A stretch of DNA of 64,000 nt. Origin: Thermincola carboxydiphila (GTDB taxonomy: Bacteria > Bacillota > Thermincolia > Thermincolales > UBA2595). Of this stretch, positions 34,940 through 43,401 are shown in pieces. The DNA is taken from assembly GCA_016841725.1 (NCBI GenBank), contig JAENYP010000007.1, positions 120,577 to 184,576 of the forward strand, read 5' to 3'. The notes under the pieces were generated by a model. That model made no database searches. It worked only from the letters and a program-made list of their open reading frames with translations, and was not told the DNA's origin. The first letter of the stretch is position 1; every line of letters begins with the position of its first letter. The position numbers and the translations under genes are program-made.

Positions 34940-36490
34940 TTATTGAACATGATATTTGTACTGAAGTTGGTGCAGGTCTTCCATTTCATTAATAAGGCTC
35001 TTATAAACTCTCCGCCAAATGTGATAGAAATCTTCGTACATTTCATGGGTCTTTGCGTCAGGTTCGATTGTACCGGTAGTTTTGACAATGTCTTTCAGAG
35101 GATCGGTGGGGTTATCATAGAGATTCGCTCCGGTTGCTGCCAGGATAGCATCTCCCAGTGGAGCAGCTTCATCTATATTGGTAGTTTCCAGGGGAATATT
35201 GACTACATTGGCCGTAATTTGATTCCAGAATGGGCTTTTGGTCGGACCACCATTCAAAATCAGTTTATCTATTTTCACTCCTGCGCCTTTGGCAATTTTC
35301 ACATTAGAATAAATATCAAAGGCGACCCCTTCGATAACAGCCCTGATCATGTGGGCACGAGTGGTACTAAGTGTGACACCGAAAAAAACACCTTTGGAAG
35401 TTGAGTTCCAGTTTGGAGATAATGTGTTCCCCAGGTACGGCAGATATAAAAGACCGTCCGCACCGGGCTTGGTCTTATCTGCCTGCATAGTCAGCAGGGA
35501 GAACTCGCTTAAACCGGTTTGATTTGCCATTGCTCTCTCATTGGACCCAAAGTTGTCGGCAAACCACTTAAGTGAAGCTCCGGTAAATGCCATTGGTGCA
35601 TCAAACATAGTTAAACCCGGTAAAACGTGCGGCCATTTTAATATTCTATACTCTTCCACCCTCTGTTGGGTAGGGATCATAATGCCAATGTTAGAGCCTG
35701 TGCCCATAGAGTAAAAGGCTTGTCCGGCAGCAGTAACTCCGCTTCCCAGCGCTGCCGAACTGATATCTGTGCCACCGGCAACAACTTTGGTTCCCTGTTT
35801 TAGCCCGGTTTCAGCTGCAGCCTCAGCAGTTACTGCCCCGACAACCTCGTGAGAACGGTGAATCCTGGGGTATTTCTCAATGGGAATGCCGATAGCATTA
35901 GCTATCTCCGGATTCCATCTCTCATTTTGATAATCATATGGGTAAAATAATCCGGCATCACCGGTATTGATGGTAAATTCTCTTGATAACCTGTATGTAC
36001 AGTAGCCGGCGGGAGATAAATATTTGTAGGTTTTTTCAAAAAGCTCGGGTTCGTGTTTTTTCATCCAAAGAGCTTTTGGTTCAATAAACCAGGGAGCAAT
36101 CCTGTTTCCGTTATTATAATTAATCTTGTCCTCGCCAACTTTTTCGCGAATCTCCTGGCACTCGGCTTCAGACCTGGCATCCATCCATATCATCCCGGGA
36201 CGTACGGGTCTGCCGTCCTGACTGATTGGTAATGTAACTCCAACTAAACCAGACAGGCCAACGGCAGCTATATCATCCGCAGAAAGACCCTGCTGAAGGC
36301 ACTGTTTAATTGCTGATACCACTGCCTGCCAATAGTTGTCTCCTTCCTGCTCGGCATAGCCGGGTTTCGGAATGAACAATGGGTGTGGCTGAAAACCTGA
36401 AGCAATTACTTTACCTGTATTTGTGTCAAGAATACAGGCTTTTACATTGGTTGTCCCGATATCAATTCCCAAAGTTAAATGTCCACTCAA
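34940..36490 (-). CDS. FGGY-family carbohydrate kinase (xylulokinase-like)
   Basis: This 516-residue kinase has the N-terminal phosphate loop GIDIGTTNVKACILD, the substrate-site segment WMDARSEAECQEI, the FGGY motif regions GTKVVAGGTDISSAALGSG and, near the C-terminus, KIDKLILNGGPTKSPFWNQI and NIDEAAPLGDAILAATG. It phosphorylates a sugar or polyol with ATP; the exact substrate cannot be read. TTG start with AAAGGAGG eight bases upstream. As the first structural gene after the SorC regulator, it marks the cluster as a carbohydrate pathway. Confidence 0.9.
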   Translation of the reverse strand: MSGHLTLGIDIGTTNVKACILDTNTGKVIASGFQPHPLFIPKPGYAEQEGDNYWQAVVSAIKQCLQQGLSADDIAAVGLSGLVGVTLPISQDGRPVRPGMIWMDARSEAECQEIREKVGEDKINYNNGNRIAPWFIEPKALWMKKHEPELFEKTYKYLSPAGYCTYRLSREFTINTGDAGLFYPYDYQNERWNPEIANAIGIPIEKYPRIHRSHEVVGAVTAEAAAETGLKQGTKVVAGGTDISSAALGSGVTAAGQAFYSMGTGSNIGIMIPTQQRVEEYRILKWPHVLPGLTMFDAPMAFTGASLKWFADNFGSNERAMANQTGLSEFSLLTMQADKTKPGADGLLYLPYLGNTLSPNWNSTSKGVFFGVTLSTTRAHMIRAVIEGVAFDIYSNVKIAKGAGVKIDKLILNGGPTKSPFWNQITANVVNIPLETTNIDEAAPLGDAILAATGANLYDNPTDPLKDIVKTTGTIEPDAKTHEMYEDFYHIWRRVYKSLINEMEDLHQLQYKYHVQ

Positions 36491-36540
36491 TCTAACAACC
36501 TCCTTTGATATTTTGTCGTTCTTTTATGTACACGAAAACT

Positions 36541-36616
36541 ACAACCCCGGACTCCTTTGGATATAATGGTTTGGTGCCAACAACCCATTCGCTCTCAAAA
36601 AGTAACCGGGGTTTGT
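36541..36616 (-). promoter_or_regulatory. Spaced inverted repeat in the leader of the kinase operon
   Basis: ACAACCCCGG (36541-36550) and CCGGGGTTTGT (36606-36616) are inverted repeats 55 bases apart between the regulator and kinase genes. They could close a leader structure or be paired regulator sites; no specific family is recognised. Confidence 0.4.
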
Positions 36617-36674
36617 ATACAATCACAAGTTCAATATCAGGATGCCGATAGTCAGCTCTATAAGTATTTTAAGA

Positions 36675-37613
36675 TTACAACAGTTTCTCAGCAATACTCG
36701 TATCCGTAATCAGTGTGTTAATCACACCGGCTTTAAGAGCAGCTCTTGTGGCATCGATCTTTTTTTCTCCATTACAGATTGCTATAGTATTTCTTATTTT
36801 TTTCAGCGACTCTAACGTAACATTAATAATCCGGTCTTGAATTTTGTTTGATACCAAATTTCCATTAGCATCAATGAAATTGGAATTGATATCACCGACA
36901 ATATTCAAACTGCTTAGGTATTCGATATCTTCAGCCATAATATCTCTTGTCTTATATATCGTTATATCAGGTCCTATGTAACCAATAGGAACTATAACTA
37001 AATCTATTTTTTCAAACTGATCAACAATGGTTTTAATAATGCTTTCCTGCAAAAATACCTCTTTACTGGCGTGACTATCTATGATAGCAGGACAATTCAG
37101 GATATATCCGGATGCACCCAGTTTGCCGGCAAGTAAAGAAACAATGGAGTTAGCATGAATATCATCATTGTCGTAAACCAGGCCGGATCCGCCAATTACC
37201 GGAAACACTTTCATATCGTATTTCTTTGTTAACTTCATTCTTTCTACTGTGCCTTTAATAGTTTGCCCCCATCCTACCCCGATGCTCATACCCTTATTAA
37301 AGTCTCTGTCTATAATAGAAGCCAGTGCATCTGCAAAGCCATTATATATGATTTCCATGGAATCAGATGTGGGAATGATAATACATTGTTTTATGCCAAA
37401 ATGTTTCTCAATTTTTATTTCAAGGTCACTGAAATCCTGAAAGGGGGCACGTAATTCAATTTTCACAATCCCTTGCTCGCGGGCCTTCAGCAATAATCTA
37501 TAGACCTTAACCCGAGAAATGTTAAGGTAATTTGCGATTTCCTGTTGACTCATATTTTCCTGGTAGTATAACCTGGCCACTTTTAATAAATAATCCAAAT
37601 CACTCACCAACAT
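36675..37613 (-). CDS. SorC-family transcriptional regulator
   Basis: The product (~312 residues) has an N-terminal helix-turn-helix (YYQENMSQQEIANYLNISRV, KVYRLLLKAREQGIVKI) and a C-terminal sugar-binding/phosphosugar effector domain (GVGWGQTIKGTV, VFPVIGGSG, VPIGYIG, ATRAALKAGVINTLITD). SorC regulators respond to phosphorylated sugars, which fits the adjacent kinase. The frame extends to 37652, but that start lies inside the operator palindromes; ATG 37613 fits the family N-terminus. Clustered palindromes upstream are probably its own binding sites. Confidence 0.9.
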   Translation of the reverse strand: MLVSDLDYLLKVARLYYQENMSQQEIANYLNISRVKVYRLLLKAREQGIVKIELRAPFQDFSDLEIKIEKHFGIKQCIIIPTSDSMEIIYNGFADALASIIDRDFNKGMSIGVGWGQTIKGTVERMKLTKKYDMKVFPVIGGSGLVYDNDDIHANSIVSLLAGKLGASGYILNCPAIIDSHASKEVFLQESIIKTIVDQFEKIDLVIVPIGYIGPDITIYKTRDIMAEDIEYLSSLNIVGDINSNFIDANGNLVSNKIQDRIINVTLESLKKIRNTIAICNGEKKIDATRAALKAGVINTLITDTSIAEKLL

Positions 37614-37636
37614 AATCTTATTTTTGGTCCGGCGAA

Positions 37637-37683
37637 GTGTGCATTTGCACACTCACGTGCATATGCACACCTTATGTGCATAA
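37637..37683. promoter_or_regulatory. Cluster of three TGCA-centred palindromes, probable SorC operator
   Basis: Three near-perfect palindromes follow each other: GTGTGCATTTGCACAC (37637-37652), GTGCATATGCAC (37657-37668) and TTATGTGCATAA (37672-37683), centres about 18 bases apart. They lie between the divergent SorC regulator and the glpP gene. The spacing puts them on nearly one face of the helix, as expected for a multi-site operator. Confidence 0.7.
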
Positions 37684-37714
37684 GTATACTACTTAATGCA
37701 ACAACTGTCAATTA

Positions 37715-37743
37715 TTGATATTATACGAATTTTGTGATATAAA
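37715..37743 (+). promoter_or_regulatory. Candidate sigma-A promoter of glpP
   Basis: TTGATA (37715-37720), 17 bases, then TATAAA (37738-37743); a TATAAT also occurs at 37744. It lies 60 bases before the glpP start and just downstream of the palindrome cluster. Confidence 0.5.
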
Positions 37744-37803
37744 TATAATGTTATCGGTATTTCAGATTGACCGAAGACCACTTATTTCATTAATAAAATA
37801 GGA

Positions 37804-38400
37804 ATGATTGCTTTGAAAACCAGGGTCAAATTTAATAACGCTTTACTGAAAAGCAGAATTGTGCCGGCCATCAAACATCCGGAGGACCTCGCCGAGGTAC
37901 TGAACATGCCCTGGGTTTCTGTTATTATTTTACTCGGTGGGGATATTAACGACCTGGAAGAAATTTTAAAAGTTCGCCGCAGGTATCCGGAGAAATTTTT
38001 GCTGGCCCATATTGATTTAATAAGTGGGGTCGGAAAAGACAATTCTGGGGTCCGTTACCTGAAACGGATGGGTCTCGAGGGAATTGTATCAGTAAAATGG
38101 CAGCTGCTGCGTTATGGCAAAGAAAATAAAATGATAACAGTTCAGCGCTTGTTCCTGGTTGATTCGGAGTCGATTCGCACAGGCCTGAAGGTTATTAGGC
38201 AAATTTCCCCTGATGCCATAGAAGTTATGCCGGCGACTGTACCTAAGTTTGCGATTGATGAATTGCGAAACGCAGCGGACTTTAACATTCTGGGTGGTGG
38301 ATTACTGCGCACAGAAGAGGATGTTCACCAGGCGCTTGGCAACGGGCTGACGGCCGTAACAACGAGCCGGAGGAACTTGTGGAATCTGCGTTTGACATAA
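37804..38400 (+). CDS. glpP: Glycerol-3-phosphate responsive antiterminator GlpP
   Basis: This 198-residue protein matches GlpP: RIVPAIKHPEDLAEVL, VIILLGGDINDLEEIL, LLAHIDLISGVGKD, GIVSVKWQLLRYGK, QRLFLVDSESIRTGL, IEVMPATVPK and the C-terminal phosphate-binding ILGGGLLRTEEDV. In Bacillus, GlpP bound to glycerol-3-phosphate binds the glp leader mRNA and prevents termination. Here glpABC follows after a strong leader hairpin at 38476-38520, exactly the expected arrangement. ATG 37804 has only a weak ribosome site; TTG 37815 is an alternative. Confidence 0.92.
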   Translation: MIALKTRVKFNNALLKSRIVPAIKHPEDLAEVLNMPWVSVIILLGGDINDLEEILKVRRRYPEKFLLAHIDLISGVGKDNSGVRYLKRMGLEGIVSVKWQLLRYGKENKMITVQRLFLVDSESIRTGLKVIRQISPDAIEVMPATVPKFAIDELRNAADFNILGGGLLRTEEDVHQALGNGLTAVTTSRRNLWNLRLT

Positions 38401-38475
38401 AATGAATCAGGGCTTATAATGGTGGCAACACAAGCGCATAACAACTTGATAATTTGGGCTCAGAGAATAAGAGAA

Positions 38476-38520
38476 GCCATTAGTGGACCGTTTTGAGCGG
38501 TTCCACTAATGGCATTTTTA
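38476..38520 (+). terminator. Leader terminator of glpABC, probable GlpP target
   Basis: GCCATTAGTGGA (38476-38487) pairs with TCCACTAATGGC (38502-38513), with inner CCG/CGG and a TTTTGAG loop, followed by ATTTTTAATTT. It lies between glpP and glpA, 70 bases before the glpA start. In known systems GlpP overrides such a terminator when glycerol-3-phosphate is present. Confidence 0.8.
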
Positions 38521-38589
38521 ATTTGAAATAATTTGAGTATAATACAGCATTTGCAGAATGCAGGGACCACTATACGAGGAGGGGTCAAA

Positions 38590-40203
38590 GTGAAAGAATC
38601 AAAAGTCGTGATAATCGGGGGAGGCGCCACCGGGGTCGGCATCTTACGAGATTTAAGTATGAGAGGTATTTCGGCTCTGCTGTTGGAACAAGGAGACCTC
38701 GCCCACGGGACCAGCTCACGTTTTCATGGGTTATTACACAGTGGCGCACGTTATGCAGTTAAAGACCCTGGGTCGGCCGCGGAATGTATTGATGAAAATC
38801 TTATTTTAAAACAAATTGCCCCTCACTGCATTTCCGACACCGGGGGTTGGTTTGTCCAAACACGGGATGACTCTCCTGAATATGTCGAGCAATGGACTAA
38901 GGCTTGTGCCAATGCGCATATTCCCATAAGTGAGATTTCACCCTCTGAAGCGTGCCGGAAAGAACCACTAATGAGCAAAGATGTGCTCAGAGTCTTCGAA
39001 GTGCCTGATGCAACCGTAGACGGCTTCAAGATTGTCTGGGCCAATGCCAAATCCGCAAAACGTTATGGCGGGCAATTTAAAACCTATCATCAGGCAAAAC
39101 GACTGATTATGGAAAACAATCGGGTTGTAGGTGTGTCAACCAAAAACCTTTTAACCGGTGAAGAGTTTATGGTGAGCTGTGACATTGTGGTCAACGCTTC
39201 CGGCGCATGGGCATCTCATGTCACCGGGTCGATCGGAATCCCTTTGGATGTTATCTGTGATAAGGGGACCCTGCTGGCCTTTAACCAGCGGCTTTTTCAG
39301 CGCGTGATTAATCGCCTGCGTCCCTCCGGTGACGGGGATATCTTTGTTCCCCATGAAACCATAACTATTTTGGGCACCACTTCCGAATTCGTGGATTCTC
39401 CTGAAGAAAACGATCCACAGGAAGAAGAAGTCAATAAACTCCTCGAAATAGGCAGACATGTGCTGCCAGGCATCATGAAAAACCGCGTTATCCGGGCCTT
39501 TTCCGGTATCAGACCACTCCACCGTGAAGACCACGATGTCCCGGGCGTAAATAAGGAAGAAGGGCGGAATGTCAGCCGGTCCTTCGCCTTGATTGACCAC
39601 GAGCTTCAGGATGGTATCCAAGGGTTGATAAGTATTGTCGGAGGGAAATTTACCACCTATCGTCTGATGGCTGAGAAGGTTTCGGACCGGGTGGCTGAAA
39701 AGCTTGGCAGCATGACCCCCTGCCGTACGGCCACGGAAGACCTGCTGCCCGTAATTCCGGAACACTTACATAAAAAAGCAGCCCAGTTGCTGCCCTATGC
39801 TCCTGTGGAAAAAATGCTGGAACGGCTTCAGGAAGATGCGGAGAGTGTATTGACAGAGATTCAGCGAGATCCGCGTAAAGGGCAGATGCTCTGCGAGTGT
39901 GAAATGGTTAGTGCAGCTGAGGTTGAAAAGGCAGCTTCAGATGAGGATACTCACCATTTGGCGGACATTCGGCGTAAGACACGGTTAGGTATGGGTACCT
40001 GTCAGGGAGCCTTTTGCACGTATAGAGCGCTGCCTCTGTTATGGGATAAAAAAGAAAAATATGATGCCCTCCAGGACGAGTTAAGGAATTTTTTAAATCA
40101 ACGCTGGAAGGGAATTCGTCCGGTCCTGTGGGGGCAGCAGCTGCGCGAAACGGAGTTAACACGAGCCATATATGCCAGTATACTGCAAGTCAGAGAAAAC
40201 TAA
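38590..40203 (+). CDS. glpA: Anaerobic glycerol-3-phosphate dehydrogenase subunit A
   Basis: This 537-residue flavoprotein has the FAD-binding VVIIGGGATGVGILRDLSMR at its N-terminus, a DAO-type core (SSRFHGLLHSGARYAV, GIRPLHRED, GGKFTTYRLMAEKV) and a C-terminal BFD-like [2Fe-2S] domain with CECE…GMGTCQGAFC. It oxidises glycerol-3-phosphate to dihydroxyacetone phosphate together with GlpB and GlpC. The frame extends upstream to 38533, but GTG 38590 lies behind AGGAGGGG and gives the normal N-terminus. Confidence 0.93.
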   Translation: MKESKVVIIGGGATGVGILRDLSMRGISALLLEQGDLAHGTSSRFHGLLHSGARYAVKDPGSAAECIDENLILKQIAPHCISDTGGWFVQTRDDSPEYVEQWTKACANAHIPISEISPSEACRKEPLMSKDVLRVFEVPDATVDGFKIVWANAKSAKRYGGQFKTYHQAKRLIMENNRVVGVSTKNLLTGEEFMVSCDIVVNASGAWASHVTGSIGIPLDVICDKGTLLAFNQRLFQRVINRLRPSGDGDIFVPHETITILGTTSEFVDSPEENDPQEEEVNKLLEIGRHVLPGIMKNRVIRAFSGIRPLHREDHDVPGVNKEEGRNVSRSFALIDHELQDGIQGLISIVGGKFTTYRLMAEKVSDRVAEKLGSMTPCRTATEDLLPVIPEHLHKKAAQLLPYAPVEKMLERLQEDAESVLTEIQRDPRKGQMLCECEMVSAAEVEKAASDEDTHHLADIRRKTRLGMGTCQGAFCTYRALPLLWDKKEKYDALQDELRNFLNQRWKGIRPVLWGQQLRETELTRAIYASILQVREN

Positions 40204-40227
40204 GCTGTCTGTAAGGAGGAACTTACT

Positions 40228-41418
40228 ATGTGGGATGGCATTATCATCGGCGGAGGATTAGCGGGCCTCATCGCAGGTATCCGGGCATCAGAACGAGGTA
40301 AACATGTTTTGATTATCTCCGAAGGGGCAGGGAGCCTGACCTACAGTTCAGGCGCCTTGAATTTCGGAGATGTTGTACAGTTACGAAGCCGTGAAAACCA
40401 CCCTTATGCTTTGATTGAAGAAAACGTGATCCAGGCCGGAATGGACTACTTTCAAAAACTTTTTCCGGATTATCAGGGTGTGTGTGGAAGGACTCAAACC
40501 TTGTTCACACCCTTGGGCTCCCCCCGAACAGCAAATATAATACCAAGTGGGCAAAACGCAGCGGTCCTGCAGGATGCGAAAAGGATTGTGCTCATGGCCC
40601 CGGAGGGAATGAAGGATTTTTTTTCCAAAATTATCAAAACCAATCTGAAAATTTGCTATCCACAATGTATTGTGGACATCTATCCGTTCCGCATCAGTGC
40701 GTTTGAAGCCTGGCACGCCATTGGAAAACCGGTAACGGGAATGGAATATGCAAGATATTGGCAGTCAGGACCGGGGATTGCAGAGTTGAAAAGGGTGCTG
40801 GCCGGCGTGACCATAACTTGCAGTGAAACAGTTGTCCTGTTCCCCGGGCTCGCAACTGCATTTTCTGAGCCTCTGAAGGAAGTATTGTCTGAAACACCGT
40901 TTCCTGTAATTGAAATGACCTCATTTCCCCCTTCTGCCGGCGGGCATAATCTTTACAATGCCTTGAAACAAAAGTTTAAGTCACTGGGCGGAGAATTACT
41001 GATGGGGACCGGTGTGCAGAGAATTGAGTTACAGGAGAAAGAATGCCGCAAAGCCATTGTCAGTAGTAAAGGCAGGCCCACGGCTTTTGCCGCACATTCC
41101 TTTATCCTGGCCACCGGAGGAATTCTTGGCGGTGGCATTGAGGTAACAGCTGAGGCCGCTCAAGAAACGTTATTAGGTCTCCCCCTCTATGTTCCTGCGG
41201 AATGGACAAAAAGCGAGTTTCTGGGAGAGCAGCCATATGCGCACACCGGCATTGAGGCAGACAGTGACCTTCGCCCTGTAGACCCGGGTACTAAAGAGGT
41301 TCTCTTTGAAAATCTTCGGGTTGCCGGCCGTATGCTGGCCCATTGGGACCCATGGACCGATAACTGTGGCGGAGGGGTTTCCCTCACTTCGGGGTGGTAT
41401 GCCGGAGAAAAGCTCTAG
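40228..41418 (+). CDS. glpB: Anaerobic glycerol-3-phosphate dehydrogenase subunit B
   Basis: This 396-residue flavoprotein has an N-terminal dinucleotide-binding GIIIGGGLAGLIAGIRASER and the C-terminal region VAGRMLAHWDPWTDNCGGG of GlpB. It lies 24 bases after glpA behind AAGGAGG and is followed by glpC. With GlpA it forms the catalytic part; FMN is the expected cofactor. Confidence 0.92.
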   Translation: MWDGIIIGGGLAGLIAGIRASERGKHVLIISEGAGSLTYSSGALNFGDVVQLRSRENHPYALIEENVIQAGMDYFQKLFPDYQGVCGRTQTLFTPLGSPRTANIIPSGQNAAVLQDAKRIVLMAPEGMKDFFSKIIKTNLKICYPQCIVDIYPFRISAFEAWHAIGKPVTGMEYARYWQSGPGIAELKRVLAGVTITCSETVVLFPGLATAFSEPLKEVLSETPFPVIEMTSFPPSAGGHNLYNALKQKFKSLGGELLMGTGVQRIELQEKECRKAIVSSKGRPTAFAAHSFILATGGILGGGIEVTAEAAQETLLGLPLYVPAEWTKSEFLGEQPYAHTGIEADSDLRPVDPGTKEVLFENLRVAGRMLAHWDPWTDNCGGGVSLTSGWYAGEKL

Positions 41419-41434
41419 AAAGGGGGCATTATCA

Positions 41435-42685
41435 ATGAGTTTTGAACAGGACAAGGCAGAAATTCTGGATGCCTGTATCAAGTGCAGCGCGTGTACGGCT
41501 ATGTGCCCTGTCGCTGCTGTAAATCCCTTGTTCCCGGGACCAAAAATCCTCGGACCGGATGCCGAGCGTTTTCGGCTTGAGGGTTTACAGATAGGAACAA
41601 CACTGTCGTACTATTGTTCGAAATGTAAAACCTGTGAAATCACCTGCCCATCAGGAGTAAAAATCACCGAAATGATTACCAGGGCTCAGGAAGATGCAAA
41701 AATGTCCGAAGGCGGAAAAACCCTGCAATTCAGCATCCGGGATTACCTCTTTGGTCGGGCTGAATATCTGGGCAAACTGGCGACCGTTCTTCCCGGCTTG
41801 ACTAACGTATTGCTTAAAGCGCCGCTGTTTCGGCAAATATTGGAACAAACGCTGGGTATTTGCAGTGAAGCGCCGCTTCCTGCCTATCATACAAAGTTTG
41901 AAACAGCTGAAAAAGACCGGAAGAGCAAGAAACAGGTTGTATATTTTCCCGGTTGTTTTGTCACATATAATGACCCCCTCACAGGTCAAGCCATCGTAAA
42001 GGTATTGAAACACAATGGATATGAAGTGATTGTTCCTCCTTTTCATTGTTGTGGAACTCCTCTTGAAGGCAACGGATATCTGCGCGAAGCGCAAGAAACC
42101 GCGAAAAAAAACCTGGCTCTGATGGAGCCATATATGCGTGCCGGCATCCCCTTAATCACCGGATGTACCAGCTGCGGTTTAGCGTTAAGAGAATATCCCG
42201 GGCTCGCAGAATCTGCGTCTGAACTGCAAGCCTACGATTTGTTTGAATTTCTTTGGGAACTTCAGGAGCGAAATGAATTCAGGAAAGATTTTAAGGATAT
42301 TCAGGTATCCCTGGGGTACCACAGCTCCTGCCATCTGAAGGCTCAAGGCATCGGGACTCCATCCGTTCGCCTTTTGAGGTTGATTCCGGGGGTGCAGGTG
42401 ACCGACCTTGATCAGGGATGCTGCGGATTGTCCGGGAGCTATGGTTTTAAAAAAGAAAAATACCATACGGCCATGCAAATTGGGAAACCGCTGTTTAATC
42501 GGGTCCGGCAGGGCGCTGCCAATAGTGAATTTCAATCCGTAATCACCGAATGCGGGGGGTGCCAGGTTCAGATTCGCCACGGTTCAGGAATAGAAACCGT
42601 TCATCCTGTATGGGTGCTGATGCAAGCCTATGGCTTTTTTCAACTGTTGTCTTCAGGTCGCCACGCAAGTTCAGAATTGGTTTAG
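41435..42685 (+). CDS. glpC: Anaerobic glycerol-3-phosphate dehydrogenase subunit C
   Basis: This 416-residue protein has two [4Fe-4S] motifs near the N-terminus (CIKCSACTAMCPV and CSKCKTCEITCPSG) and two CCG-type domains (HCCGTPLEGNGY, GCCGLSGSYGF) typical of GlpC and HdrB-like membrane-associated electron carriers. It anchors the dehydrogenase and passes electrons to quinone. The true start is ATG 41435 behind AGGGGG, not an earlier in-frame codon. Its stop overlaps the convergent stop of the sigma factor gene by four bases. Confidence 0.92.
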   Translation: MSFEQDKAEILDACIKCSACTAMCPVAAVNPLFPGPKILGPDAERFRLEGLQIGTTLSYYCSKCKTCEITCPSGVKITEMITRAQEDAKMSEGGKTLQFSIRDYLFGRAEYLGKLATVLPGLTNVLLKAPLFRQILEQTLGICSEAPLPAYHTKFETAEKDRKSKKQVVYFPGCFVTYNDPLTGQAIVKVLKHNGYEVIVPPFHCCGTPLEGNGYLREAQETAKKNLALMEPYMRAGIPLITGCTSCGLALREYPGLAESASELQAYDLFEFLWELQERNEFRKDFKDIQVSLGYHSSCHLKAQGIGTPSVRLLRLIPGVQVTDLDQGCCGLSGSYGFKKEKYHTAMQIGKPLFNRVRQGAANSEFQSVITECGGCQVQIRHGSGIETVHPVWVLMQAYGFFQLLSSGRHASSELV

Positions 42686-43401
42686 CAGCAGCCGCTGTTG
42701 TTACAACACCCAGAATTTCCTGCCGGCGCTTTCTTTACTTCTTCTATGCCCAGTACCTTTAATGCTGCCTGACGGATGGCCTTTGCAGGTATGTCTTCAT
42801 ACTTATTGCCCTCATATATTACCGTTCTGCAGTAGGTATCAGTCCCCAGCAAATCTGTACAGGAATCGCAGTAGTTCTCTGATACCTTGATATCCAGAAT
42901 ATCTTTCACTTCACAGCAGCTAAGCAGCACAGCTTTTAATTTTTTTCGGGCTCGCTGGACCCTGGTTTTGCTTCCCGAATTGCTTAATCCCCACTTGCGG
43001 CCTAATATGCTTTGCTTCTCACCGTAATAATCGCTTTCAATAATGGCTTCTTTATACTTCTCAGGCAGATATTCAAGGAGCTTTAGCAAACATTCCGCCG
43101 TTTCTTTATTATAATTCTCCTGTTCATGTATAACTGGGACGGATATTTCGTCGATATCTTCTATCAAGGTATACTTATTTGCTCTTCTGAAATAGTCCAT
43201 TATAAGATTGTAAGTTATTCGATACAACCATGCTTCGACATTATTTATATCTTTAATTCTATTTACATTTTTTTGCATACGAATGCCGACTTCCTGAAGT
43301 ATATCATCTGCTTCATGGTTATCCGGCACATGTTTCATTATATAGGTTTTGAGCTTGGAACTATAAATGGCCCATAATTCTTCCGGACTCAAAAATATCA
43401 C
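42682..43401 (-). CDS. SigZ-like ECF sigma factor with a DUF2703-like cysteine-rich tail
   Basis: Residues 1-165 form an ECF sigma factor: region 2 (DNHEADDILQEVGIRMQKNV, NVEAWLYRITYNLIMDYFRR) and region 4 (LPEKYKEAIIESDYYGEKQS, SNSGSKTRVQRARKKLKAVL), followed by SCC as in SigZ. Residues ~180-225 read CDSCTDLLG…CRTVIYEGNKYEDIP…, which lines up with the C-terminal half of DUF2703 in the 11787-12617 protein (CDSCGDLCG…CRIWTYQGKEYTAPP). The chain ends with two CC pairs. The tail could sense metals or thiols and control the sigma factor; this is inference. ATG overlaps the corrinoid gene's stop, so translation is coupled. Confidence 0.82.
   Translation of the reverse strand: MIFLSPEELWAIYSSKLKTYIMKHVPDNHEADDILQEVGIRMQKNVNRIKDINNVEAWLYRITYNLIMDYFRRANKYTLIEDIDEISVPVIHEQENYNKETAECLLKLLEYLPEKYKEAIIESDYYGEKQSILGRKWGLSNSGSKTRVQRARKKLKAVLLSCCEVKDILDIKVSENYCDSCTDLLGTDTYCRTVIYEGNKYEDIPAKAIRQAALKVLGIEEVKKAPAGNSGCCNNSGCC

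Noticed and set aside
39151..39765. 204-residue minus-strand frame antisense to glpA
   Set aside because: A shadow of a high-confidence flavoprotein gene, with no supporting features.
41651..42580. Two minus-strand frames (147 and 131 residues) antisense to glpC
   Set aside because: Shadows of glpC, which carries complete Fe-S and CCG motifs.
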